From NCBI RefSeq assembly GCF_964199755.1, contig NC_133910.1, positions 3,556,501-3,620,500 on the forward strand: 64,000 nt of DNA. The letters run 5' to 3'. Each line of letters begins with the position of its first letter. The stretch's first letter is position 1. The notes under the pieces are model-generated. The model was not told where the DNA came from. It saw only the letters and a program-made list of their open reading frames with translations, and did not search any database. Made by a program: the position numbers and the translations under genes. This stretch comes from Larus michahellis (Eukaryota > Chordata > Aves > Charadriiformes > Laridae). This document shows, in pieces, positions 49,001-58,639 of the stretch.

Positions 49001-52000
49001 GGGTTGCAGTGTCAGTGGGGGGGGATTTACCCTTCTCTCTTTCCCACCTCCCCGACACATAATCCGCTTAATCCCCTGACGACAGGACTCTATTACTGTC
49101 AGCTTGCGGAGCCAATGTGGCTGTCGGGCAAGCTGCCTCCTCCGTCTTGCATCAACAGAAGAGTTGGCCACATCTAGAGTCTTGGCACCTCCAGCAATGG
49201 TCCTACAAAGCAGCATAAACCCGGCTTGAGGAGACCCAGGTCTCCTCTTAGCACTGCCCCCTTGAAAACAAAACCTCTCATGTTTACGCTTATTTAACAA
49301 ACGTGGATAAACCTCAGTGCTTTTCTTACTGAAGGCAACTTTGGGAGCTGCCTCATGTTACTGCGGGTCCAGTTCAGCCACCGTGGCTATCCTGGGAGGG
49401 AATTGGGAGCCTAGATGGGAGGGTGGGAGGGTGGGTAGTGTCAGCAAGTCCGAGTCTGTAGCTGTTGTTTTAGCTCCGTGCTGAGCCTTGGCCCTGGTCT
49501 GTGCCCTCAAGGTCGCCGTTGCAGAGCGGGCTGCAGCTGAAGAAAACCAGTGTTGAGGTTTTAACATTGTGGAAATCTCCTAGGCTCCTGTTGTCTAGTC
49601 AGCTGGGCTGAGGTATTGCAGGTCCCTTCTCAGGACTGGGTGTGGGTTTAGGCCTGGGAGATGGACCTCTAGTTCCAGCTCCTGAACTCTGTGCAATCTG
49701 CATGGGGCTTGGTGTGCGACCAAGGCAATAGCGGCTTGATGCCCACCACACCTCCTTACTGCCCTCAGCTGGTGCCTCTGCTTTCTTACCTTCCACCTGA
49801 CTGGCCGCAGCCTACTTGAGGAGAGGTGAACACACAGCATCCCTTTTCCATGGCCTGTGTTGGTAGTTTGGGGCAAACCACTTGCTGTGGTACTGGGATC
49901 CCTTAAATCCAGCCCCAAACCACCTTATTTCTGGAGTATCTTACTGCAGAACTTGTCATTGGGAATGGAGATGTCCCCTGTCCCGAGGTGAGGTGGGTGG
50001 CAGCAGATGCTTACATTGACTCAAGTGCTGCTTGTTGGATGTGGAGGATGAGCATGGAGTTGTCCAGTGGGCTGAAGGCAGCTGAAGTTGTGTGTTGTTC
50101 CCCAGGTGGTGGCCTCTCTCCAGAAGATCGTGCTCCAAAAACCCTGTTCCAAGGCGATGGCCTGTCCCACTTACCTGTTACTCTTGTTTCCCGCAGGGGT
50201 CCTGACAGCTGGAGAGCACAACTTTCCCTTCCAGTTCCTGCTGCCAGGTACGATGCAGATAAACAGCCAAAGGCACCTCCATGTAAGCCTGGGCTTTTGC
50301 GGCCTCTTGAGCTGTGCTGAGTGGGACTCGGGCTGGATGGCAGAGGCAGGCTGGCAGCTTGGCCCGGAGACGCTAGAGGGAGCGTAAGGTCATCCACAGA
50401 CAGCAGAGGAGCTTAGAAAAGCGAGTACCTTCTGCGTTGGTGCAAAGCCAGGTCTGAGCTGTCACTGACGCCTCTCCAAGTGTGACCTTGCGAGCTCTCT
50501 GGGTGTGCGCAGGAGGCCTGTTCCGTGGCCAACCGGCCGTCCTGCAGGCAGTGTGCTCGGAGAGAGGATCTCTGCTCTGGAACGTGTGGCTGCAGAGGAT
50601 CCTTTCTGCAGGGAGGTTGCAGCAAGGTCTCCGAGTGACCTAAGTGTTCAGTCCCAGGTCTTCTTTGGGGGAATCCCCATGTGCTCTGTCTCTAAGGTAC
50701 TTGCAGAACTCCTTGGGTGAAGAGGGAAGATGTTTATAGTAACTATCTATTTCCAGTTCAGGAACACTTGGCCTGACTCAGCCTTATGATCCTTTTCTTT
50801 TTCTCTCTTGATTCTAGCCTCTGCTCCTACATCATTTGAAGGCCCTTTTGGCAAGGTCCTCCATCAGGTAAAAGCTGTGATAGACACACCTCGCTTCTCC
50901 AAGGACTACAAGTGCAACAAGATCTTCTATGTTCTCTGCCCTCTCAACTTGAACGACATCCCCGACATTGAGGTGAGAACAAAGAGGAGCAGGGCTGGGA
51001 GGTTCCAAGGCTTCTGCACTTGCCCTTGTGTGCTGTCTGGAGAATAGCTGGGTGGTTGGACAACTCTCTGACTGTGCAAGAGCAGGACAGGGGCTCCTGA
51101 TCTGTCCTGCCTTGACACCAGTCCCTGCTCCCAGCCATTTTTGACTCTTCCACACGTTGCTTTGGAAGATTTAGGTGAATTTTCAGCATGCAGAGAGAGG
51201 TGTTTGCCAATAGCACCTGGTGCTTGTAGAGACCTGGGTTTGGGGAACTTGCTTTAGAAGGAAGAGCAACTAATAGGACAGCAAAACTGGGGGGATGGAG
51301 AAGAGACCTGTTGTCTGGGGCAGTGCTGTATTGCTGGTTCATTGGGTCCTCTTTAGACCAGATGTTTCTGCTTGCTTGTTTTGAATTTCTGAGTGTTTTC
51401 CTGGAGGTTCTCTGACTCTCTTGAGCCAACATCTCTGTCTCTCTGCTGTCCTGCAGCAGCCCAACACTATGTCAATCACCAAGAAGTTCAACTACAAGCT
51501 TGTGAAAAGTGGCAACATTATCTTGACCGCCACCTCGGATCTGAAAGGGTACATCGTGGGGCAAGCAATCCAGCTCCGCACGGACATAGAGAACAAATCG
51601 GGCCGGGACACCGGGGCTGTGGTAGCCAGTCTGCTCCAGGTAAGCACCTGAAAGGGTGATTCTTCGGCTTGTGTTGGTAGATCCACCCCCCTGAGGCCTC
51701 TAGGAAACTGTGGCAGTTCTCACCACATTGTGCGTCTCCTGTGTGTAGCTGGGAGGTGGCAGCAAGGAGTCCAGACCTCTGGCTAACTCCAATTTCTCTC
51801 TGCCTTCCTGGGGAAAGAGCTGGTAGAGTTTGTCTTGCTTGTGCCAACTCAGTCTCTCATATAATGATGGGTATTTCTGCTCTATAATATGCACGTTAAG
51901 TTTTTGCTTGTGCTTATTTGATGAAGCTGTTGGGTGGTTTTGTCTCCTGACTTAATGTTTGTGGGAGACAGAGGGCCATTTGCAACCTTTCTGCTAGCTG

Positions 52001-53863
52001 TTATTTTCTCCTGTCTGTGCAGAAAGTGGCTTATAAATCCAAGCGCTGGATTTACGACCTGAGGACCATCGCGGAGGTGGAAGGTTCGGGAGTGAAAGCC
52101 TGGAAACATGCAGAATGGAAGGAGCAGATCCTTGTTCCGGCACTGCCTCAGTCCATTCTGCAGGGCTGTAGCCTCATACATATCGACTACTACATCCAAG
52201 TGAGTACCTCGATGCTCCTGGGGAGCTCCAGTGGGCTGTGCCGCAACTTCTGTGCTCCCTTCTGGGTTGAGCTCGATCGCTGAACTCCGTAGCTGTGTGG
52301 TGAGGGTGGCCCTCATATCAGGTGAACCTTCCCAGTGCAGTGTATAACGAAGAGGATGCCACTGTTTTTCCTTCTCTTCCAGGTTTCCCTCAAGTCGCCA
52401 GAGGTTTCGGTCACTCTCCCCATTTATATTGGTAACATTGCTGTGAACAGGGTGCCCGTGAGCCCCTCCCGGTCCATCCAGCACATACCATCTGCAGTGG
52501 TACCCAGTGCCCCCCCAGAGGAAGAGGAGGCTGCCAGCGGTTACCACCCGATGGACAATGTCTTGATCCCCACCAAAAGCCATTCCCAGCAGCAGCCGTT
52601 TAGCTACGCCCCAGGACTGAGCTTCCAGGAGATAAGGGTGGACTCGGAGCAGACGGGCTCCCCAAACCATCCCACGCTCTGCCTGTCGACGGGAGCCACT
52701 GTCCCTTACTACGCTGAGGGGAACGTGGTGCCGGTCCCCACGGCCAGCTCCCTCATTTTGCCTCCGGAGTACAGCACATGGGGCTACCCATACGGTGAGC
52801 AGCCTGAGATCTCCACGGACTGGCAGCATGGTAGTGAATGTCTCCTCCTACAAGAGTCTCTTTGCGGGCTGCAAACTGGGTGGCAATATAGGGATGTCAG
52901 CATGCCAGGGGCTGATGTCAGAGGGGATCATGAGATCTCTCTGCCTGCTTTAGCCTCTGGAGGAGTCCCCTTTCCAGCTGTAAAAGCTGGCTGTCTGTTC
53001 CCACGTCTACGCCCGTGCCTGCCCTGGGCTTGTCGTGAGAGGATCTCCCTGTTCTTAAAGGAGCTTTCAGCCTCCCACTGATAGAAAAACTTCTTGGCTT
53101 GTGGTGAGGCTGGTGGGAGCAGAGCCAGGAAAATGATGTAACTGAAATCTTCTGTCTGACTTGGAGTGGGCCTGCAGCTGGTCTGGAGACACAAGCTGTG
53201 GGGGCGGGAGCTGAGAGACTGTCCAGAGTGGAAAAGCTTGGGGAAATCCCAGCACGTTGGATTCCTGGAGCCGTGCTCGTCCCAGACAGCTGGGGTGGCA
53301 GGGACCAGCGGTGTCTGTTGGCGCAGACAGACTGTTAGCACGGTCCTACCCAAATAAACCCATCTGTGGCACCGGGGTAACGAAGACACTCGATGTGTCA
53401 CTTCGGCCCTGGCTTGGGGCACACGGAGCACGGGTCACCTGTGATCTGGGGGTGCTGGAGTACCTGAGGATGCTTGTGAAAGAAGGGGAGGAACAGAACA
53501 GGACTTTGAGGCGCTGATTTTAACCCCTAGGTTAGGTATTAGGTCCTGATACCCTTTAGGTATCAGGACAGGGATGGGACTGGCTGGCTCAAATTCTGCG
53601 TGTGCAGAAGGGGTACCACACGCAATCCCCATATATTTCAGTGGGGCAGGTTGTAGGGTCCTGTAGAGAGAGTCCCTGTGTGCATGCCACGTGGACGTGT
53701 TAGCAGCGTGCTTTACTTCACCGAGTTACATAGGCTGGGGTGAAGGGAACCTCCCAAACACCCACCGTAACCACTCTTATTCTTTCTTTCCCCCGCAGAG
53801 GCGCCTCCATCCTACGAGCAGAGCTGCAGCAGTGCCAACTCCAGCATCAGCAACGGCAACTAG
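18681..53863 (+). CDS. ARRDC1: ARRDC1, arrestin domain-containing protein 1, complete, eight coding exons
   Basis: Alpha-arrestin adaptor at the plasma membrane. It links cargo to NEDD4-family ubiquitin ligases and recruits TSG101 to bud ARMM microvesicles (established for the mammalian protein). Coding exons are 18681-18798, 36601-36711, 50197-50247, 50818-50972, 51457-51639, 52023-52199, 52383-52794 and 53799-53863, totalling 1,272 nt or 423 aa; human is 433 from memory. All borders are AG/GT and the frame is continuous. The start has a strong Kozak context (GCGGCCATGG). The arrestin N-lobe covers about residues 5-145 and the C-lobe about 150-290, followed by a Pro/Ser-rich tail. The tail keeps the PSAP late-domain motif at 306-309 and two WW-binding motifs, PPEY at 392-395 and PPSY at 405-408, so ligase and ESCRT binding should be intact. 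The first two introns are very long. Confidence 0.97.
21663..21722. repeat. Imperfect 30-bp tandem duplication in ARRDC1 intron 1
   Basis: Two 30-bp units, 21663-21692 and 21693-21722, both run GTCA(C/T)AAATGA to TTGGTGACC with a few mismatches. Confidence 0.85.
25392..25401 (+). promoter_or_regulatory. Consensus MEF2-type site in ARRDC1 intron 1
   Basis: CTATAAATAG matches the MEF2 consensus YTAWWWWTAR exactly and could also act as a TATA box. Site occupancy cannot be judged from sequence. Confidence 0.3.
26719..26766. repeat. 26-bp tandem duplication in ARRDC1 intron 1
   Basis: CTCCGGGGTGTGGGAAGA occurs at 26719 and again at 26745, the second copy diverging at its 3' end. Confidence 0.85.
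29257..29266 (+). promoter_or_regulatory. Second MEF2/TATA-type site in ARRDC1 intron 1
   Basis: CTATAAATAA matches the MEF2 consensus YTAWWWWTAR and lies about 3.9 kb after the similar site at 25392. Confidence 0.25.
36601..36711 (+). CDS. ARRDC1: ARRDC1 coding exon 2 (111 nt)
   Basis: Acceptor CTCCACAG ends at 36600 and donor GTAAGG is at 36712. It encodes IKVSCVGSCGVSNKINDTAW through SLADK (about residues 40-76), part of the arrestin N-lobe. Both ends are phase 1. Confidence 0.97.
36712..50196 (+). other. ARRDC1: ARRDC1 intron 2 (13.5 kb)
   Basis: No nested coding exon, RNA gene or recognisable repeat found. It includes an A-rich run near 39965-39984 and one long minus-strand open frame (38364-39383) without family resemblance. 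Confidence 0.8.
50197..50247 (+). CDS. ARRDC1: ARRDC1 coding exon 3 (51 nt)
   Basis: Acceptor CCCGCAG ends at 50196 and donor GTACGA is at 50248. It encodes GVLTAGEHNFPFQFLLP (residues 77-93), the conserved arrestin core strand. The frame and the near-identity to mammalian ARRDC1 make this tiny exon secure. Both ends are phase 1. Confidence 0.96.
50248..50817 (+). other. ARRDC1: ARRDC1 intron 3 (570 bp)
   Basis: Ordinary intron from donor GTACGA to acceptor ATTCTAG after a T-rich tract. Nothing else recognised. Confidence 0.9.
50818..50972 (+). CDS. ARRDC1: ARRDC1 coding exon 4 (155 nt)
   Basis: Encodes SAPTSFEGPFGKVLHQ through PLNLNDIPDIE (about residues 94-145), the end of the arrestin N-lobe. 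Starts in phase 1 and ends in phase 0 at donor GTGAGA. Confidence 0.97.
50973..51456 (+). other. ARRDC1: ARRDC1 intron 4 (484 bp)
   Basis: Ends in a tandem CAGCAG acceptor at 51454-51459. No other feature. Confidence 0.9.
51457..51639 (+). CDS. ARRDC1: ARRDC1 coding exon 5 (183 nt)
   Basis: Encodes QPNTMSITKKFNYKLV through VVASLLQ (residues 146-206), the first part of the arrestin C-lobe. Phase 0 at both ends. The start codes the conserved glutamine. Confidence 0.97.
51640..52022 (+). other. ARRDC1: ARRDC1 intron 5 (383 bp)
   Basis: Ordinary intron, donor GTAAGC to acceptor TGTGCAG. Confidence 0.9.
52023..52199 (+). CDS. ARRDC1: ARRDC1 coding exon 6 (177 nt)
   Basis: Encodes KVAYKSKRWIYDLRTIAEVE through CSLIHIDYYIQ (residues 207-265), in the arrestin C-lobe. 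Phase 0 at both ends, donor GTGAGT. Confidence 0.97.
52200..52382 (+). other. ARRDC1: ARRDC1 intron 6 (183 bp)
   Basis: Short intron, donor GTGAGT to acceptor TTCCAG after a pyrimidine tract. Confidence 0.9.
52383..52794 (+). CDS. ARRDC1: ARRDC1 coding exon 7 (412 nt), end of C-lobe and tail with PSAP and PPEY
   Basis: Encodes residues 266-402. It begins VSLKSPEVSVTLPIYIGNIA, closing the arrestin C-lobe, and then the low-complexity tail. PSAP is coded at 52503-52514 and PPEY at 52761-52772. Ends in phase 1 at donor GTGAGC. Confidence 0.97.
52795..53798 (+). other. ARRDC1: ARRDC1 intron 7 (1.0 kb) with an open 5' part and an intronic AATAAA
   Basis: Translation through the unspliced donor stays open for 95 codons to a stop at 53079-53081, and AATAAA lies at about 53351. 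An intron-retaining or intronically polyadenylated isoform is therefore possible. Confidence 0.6.
53799..53863 (+). CDS. ARRDC1: ARRDC1 coding exon 8 with stop codon
   Basis: Acceptor CCCGCAG ends at 53798. It encodes EAPPSYEQSCSSANSSIS and the last three residues NGN, then TAG at 53861-53863. PPSY, the second WW-binding motif, is coded at 53804-53815. Confidence 0.97.
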
Positions 53864-55632
53864 CCTCCCCTGCTTGGAGCCCCGCTGGCGCTGCCCACCC
53901 CCAGGCGCCACGGCTCGCCTGCCTACTGCGAAGTCTGGTACAGCACAAGGCGTCTTTTTATCTCTCTGGCTGCTTGTCGGGGTAAATGGCACATCCCATC
54001 CTGGGCTTTTTAAGTCTCTTTCTAGGGAGGGGGGAAAAAAAAACAAAACGGGCAGCCAGAGCAGCCTGTGTGTGTGTGTAGGAGAGGTCTGGGAAACTGA
54101 ACCAGCCATCTCCTGCTTCACCAAGTGCTGGGGAACTGGTTTTGCCCCAGGGATGCCCTCTGCAGCAGCCTGTGTTTAAAGTACTGTAGTCAACACTAAC
54201 TGCTTTACTATCAAAGCACCTGCGATGCCTTATCTGAAATGCTCCTGACTTGGCATGTCTCCACTGTAGGCAAAGGCTGGGCTGTGTGGACTTTCTCTTC
54301 TCTTTTAGGGGCCGTGTGCTCTCCAGAAATGGTTTTGACAGCCCTTCCTCCTTGTCCTTGTAGGTCCTAAGGGTAGCTGAAACAGGAGGTTTCTTGGAGT
54401 AGGCAGGTTCGGAAGGTCAGGGACTCTTAAAAAGCCAAAAGCACAAGCCCTCGCTATACCTGTGTTGTGGGGTGAGTGACCGGCAGCCTCTGGCCCTCTC
54501 GCAGGGAGCTGCACCGCTGCCTGCCTGTGGAGAGAGGAGAGCGGGCTCTGGCAGCGGGGAGCTCGCTGGGGCACTGGCTCATAACCCAGGAGGCCCTGGT
54601 GAGCTGTGAGGGAGAGCCCGGTGCTCCCAGGGGTGCCCAGCAGCAGCTTCTGGCCTTTTTCAGCAAGAGCGACTTCTCTCTGAAAAGCCCCGTAGGAGAC
54701 AGTCAATCCATCCTTGCTCGCTGCCGGACTGCGGCGCCCGGGATGAACAGCACTCACCGGTCTGCAAGCGGGGGGACCACGTGCCCCCTGTCCCATCTCC
54801 CACCCCTGCAGGGTGCTCCCTCCATCCCAGCTGCGGCTGCCTTCGGCAGGCCAGAATTACATGACAATCAAGTTACAAAAGTCTGTCCGATGCTACCTCT
54901 GAGTCTGCCCAAGGACCCTGTCCGTGGAAGCCCTTCCCTGTGGGACGACCCTCCCTCCAGGCTCGGCCGGGCGTCTCCACGCCGCCCAGGCAGTGCGCGA
55001 GGTGCTTGGCCTGGGACTGCTCTCTCCGGTACTGGTTTACCGCTCGTGTCCTGAGCTGCCCCTCGAGCCACAGCAGGATGCGAAAATGGGTGAGCAGGAA
55101 CACAAAGTGCTCCGCTTCATTTGCAGCCTCCGCTGGACCTGGCAGGTCGGGGGAAGAAGCTGTTAGATGTAAAACATTTTTCTTTTGCGCTTCCCCCCGC
55201 CCCCCGACCCCCTCTCCTTGTTTAGCTTTTTTAGTATCGACTGCCCAAGCTGAGGAAACCACAAACCAGATACTTTAGAGCCGCGGGCATCCAGCCACGG
55301 CTGAAACTGTGGAGTGGAGACCTTTGGCACCTCTGAGAGTTGGTCTCCACGCTGCCTCTCGCTGGGCGGGCGATAGCAACCAAACCTGTTAGGAGCACGA
55401 CAGCCCCTGCCTCCTCACCTCGGCCCGCCTCTGCACACCCCCGGCAGGCAGCTGGGGACAAGCCCTGCTTTGCACTCTTTCTTTGCAAATGCTTTTTATT
55501 TTCTTTTGTATTATTTCTTTTTTTTTTTTTAAGTGTTGAACTGCTTTAAAGATAGCGTAGAGAAGGTGCCGTTCTGAGCAGTGCTGGCACAACATGCACC
55601 AATGTTGATAGAATGATTGTCATTGTCCCTGA

Positions 55633-55650
55633 ATATATATATATATATAT
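55633..55650. repeat. (AT)9 microsatellite in the ARRDC1 3' UTR
   Basis: Nine uninterrupted AT units directly before GAGATGAAG. Confidence 0.95.
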
Positions 55651-55709
55651 GAGATGAAGTTCTGTTTTTAATGATTGAATTCATAAATACAAATTTTAAT
55701 GCTGTATTT

Positions 55710-55715
55710 AATAAA
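55710..55715 (+). terminator. ARRDC1: Proximal poly(A) signal of ARRDC1
   Basis: AATAAA in an AT-rich context, followed within 40 nt by TGCTGTGCTTTTTC and further T/GT-rich sequence. A good cleavage and polyadenylation site. Confidence 0.75.
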
Positions 55716-55739
55716 TTATTCTAAGAGAAATGCTGTGCT

Positions 55740-58610
55740 TTTTCATCCATTTCTGATGTTTATCCATGTGCCTGTTCATGCCAAGTCCAGGAATGCACCT
55801 TGCCAATTTCTTGCCAAATGAAGCAAGTTTTTTTGCTCTCCCCGGGAAGGATGGGGACCTCGGGGAGAAGACGCACGGTGCAGCCTGACCGTGGAGCTGG
55901 CTTCCTTGTTCCAGGTGGTTGGAGGGAGTTTGGCACCATGTGGGCTGGGCTCTGGAGAGAGCAGCCACTGCACTGCTGCTTCCCCTGGCCCTGTGTCCCC
56001 AAGCCGTGGCTTGTCCAGGTGGCCTGTGGGTCTCTGCTGTCTGACTGGAGAGGTGACCGGTGGGGAGGGAGGGGAGAGTGGAGGAGGATGGAGATGGAAC
56101 AGCCAAGGTCTGGCTGGAAGGGCTGGAGACCATCATTTCACTAAGTTTTGGATAAAAATGGAAGAAGGCTCCTCCCTGCACCCACAGTTTGGCGTTACCA
56201 TGGCTGAAGCATGTAGGTGTTGCCCAGATGTTGTCATTGCGAGTAGCCTGAGGTGTGTCTCAGACGTGGGGATCCTTCTTCGCCCTCTGCTCAAGTTACG
56301 CTTCTGCCCAGCTTTTATTATTTCGGACTCTCCCGTTTTCCTGGTGGCCTGTGCCTGCCACGGAAAGCATTCTTGATATGCAGGGAGTCAAAGGCAGGTG
56401 CTTTTTTGTTCTTAATGGTACGTCTCTTCCCCAGTGCTCTTCCTCATCCTCCCAATTAGTGAACCTGTTTTGCCTGGCTCAGCCCGTAGCTCCTCTGGCC
56501 TTCCTTGCTGTCGGCAGTACGTATCGCTCCTTTCACCCTCAACTCAAATCCCTTCCACGCCTCTGGAGAAATTCCTGTGAGCTGTCAGTGCTTCTGGACG
56601 TGCTGGGTTGGGCTCCTGACCCAGCTGGGGCCTGGGAGAGGCAGCTTGTGCCGCGACTGGGTTCCCAGTTCCCTGTTCACCATCCTTGAAGCCAAGCTGC
56701 TGGTGATGTGTCCAGGCCGTGTTCCTTGGCTGGAAAACTTGAATGTTGTTTGGTTACTGTGGCCAGAGCCACTGGGCTGCCCTTCTAGACCCCCAGACAG
56801 TGTCTGTCCTCCTCGCTTAACCTTTAGAGTTGGGGATGCACCATTCTTAGTGGGGACCATGGAGAGGAGAGGCCAGCTGTATCTCACACAGCTCCTGTGC
56901 TGTGCCCCACGTCTCTGCAGTGTTCCCGTGCACCCAAGCTTCCTCACCTGAATTATATTTGCTACAAACTGGTCCTTCAGCACCTCTCGCTGTACATGGA
57001 GTCCCCTTTGCAAAGCAAGGAGCAAGCGGGCATGCTCTGCCGGTGAGGAGTGTCCATCTCCAGTGTCCATCTCCGCAGGCTGCTGTGAAGGGAGAAGGAA
57101 GGATGAGAGCTGGACCTCATGGTGGTCCTTGTTCTTGTGGATTCTGGGGCTGGGCACGCACAGCTCCTGCAGGGAGAGGCCTCTCGGAGACCGTGGAGGC
57201 GGCTCTGGCCAGGGTGCAGCAGGTTGGCACCCTCCGGATGCCTCTGAGCAACCTCGCTGTTGTGCAAGCGGACAGGAACAACTGGCAAAGCGCTGTGGTT
57301 GCCAACGTCCCCCAGCGCTGCGGCAGGGAACCGAAGCCTGACACAAAGATCCTCCCTCATGTTTCAGGGACCGCTTTGAAACGGTCCGGGACTGCAGGAT
57401 GGAGGAGTTAGTCCAGCTCTTCTTAAACCTACCCGCAGCTGTGGCCTCAGGGCGCAGTGACAGCAAGGCCCTCAGGGTAAATGAGTACTTTGGATGAGCA
57501 CGATGGGGCTAAAACCCGTGTTTGGGTGTGAGCATGTTCCCCTCTGGAGAGGACGAGCGGACAAGTCCCCCTGTGCTCTGCCTCGCTGCTCCCTCTTCTC
57601 CCCAGCCTCTCCGGCTTCAACCTCTTGAAGTCCTGGGGAGCTCCTCCAGGCCCCGGGTCATCCCTCTCTCCTCTTTTCAGGACTCTGGAATAAAGAGGGA
57701 AAAAAAACTTTTTTTTTTTTTTTTTTTTCCAAACCCAGCTCTGGGTAAAAAAACTTCAGCGCGCAGGAATTCATTCCAATTCCTGGCTCAAATTTGCAAG
57801 CAATTGTTTTTTGGTTTTGTTTGAAATGGGGAGGGGAAGCGGTGGGGCGCGAGTGAAGCTTGTGAGCTAATTGTTTCCAAACTCAGCATTCAATGGAAAA
57901 TACCAAAAATATCATCTGTCCTGGGGGGTTTTTTGTTGTTGTTTCTGTTGTGTGGGGTTTTTTTTCTGCTGCTTCTTTTTTGTCCTTCATGGCTTTGTTC
58001 TTGTCCTGCTCTCCACATGTGCCGCCTCCATATTTTTGGCTTTTTCAGTGTTGTTCGTGTCCTACCACGCTCCGCTTGGGCACCTGCCGTCCCGCTGCCT
58101 GCGGGAGATGGGGAACGGGGAGATGGGGGAGCGAAGGCTCTTCTCTTTGCCGGACAGTGATTCTTTTTTAGCTTTCCACTAAACTTTAAGTAGTTTTGTA
58201 AGTAAGTATTTCCTGCTAGGAAGTTTTCCTGTTGAGCCAGCACAAGAGAGAAGATAAAGGGTGTTCTGGGGTCTGTTTGGTTTTTGTGCTGTATTTTAAA
58301 GTATTTCCAACTATCTGCAACAGGAATGTCCCATCCCTCCTCCCCAGGAGGGACCGGTGGGGCAAAATTCTCAAAACTTGTGCCCTTTCTTGTACCAATA
58401 CTCGTGGCTGTAATTCTTTATTCCTGTGGTTCTCTTTACAGATTTTGGGGTTTTATACAACAATATTTGTGATGGCTCTGTACAATCTAAGACTTCTGTG
58501 CAATTTATTACTGGGTTTTAAAATGTGAACATGTTTCCCATGGCTGCTTCTTGGGAATATTTTTTTTTGTCTTGGGTTTTAAACCACCAAATGTAAAGAA
58601 CTGAAAAAAA
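55740..58610 (+). other. Region between the proximal and distal poly(A) sites; possible extended ARRDC1 3' UTR
   Basis: No protein-coding exon recognised. It contains a T20 run at 57709-57728 and, from about 57690, becomes AT-rich like a vertebrate 3' UTR. A minus-strand open frame of 293 codons (56585-57466) shows no family resemblance. Confidence 0.45.
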
Positions 58611-58614
58611 TGTC

Positions 58615-58620
58615 AATAAA
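58615..58620 (+). terminator. Distal poly(A) signal
   Basis: AATAAA followed by GCTTTCCTTTTTTAAG and then a GT-rich stretch (GTGGGTGCTTTTGCTGGGGG), an almost textbook arrangement. It probably ends a long-3'-UTR form of ARRDC1; a separate non-coding transcript is the alternative. Confidence 0.6.
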
Positions 58621-58639
58621 GCTTTCCTTTTTTAAGACC

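Larger units (their letters stand above)
53864..55735 (+). other. ARRDC1: ARRDC1 3' UTR (proximal form)
   Basis: About 1.9 kb from the stop codon to the first well-formed poly(A) site. GC-rich at first, strongly AT-rich in the last 250 bp, with an (AT)9 microsatellite at 55633-55650. Confidence 0.75.

Noticed and set aside
51882..52829. 315-codon minus-strand open frame
   Set aside because: It is antisense to ARRDC1 exons 6 and 7, whose sense frame is clearly conserved. The antisense frame is a by-product of codon bias.
56585..57466. 293-codon minus-strand frame downstream of ARRDC1
   Set aside because: No family resemblance and competing open frames on the other strand.
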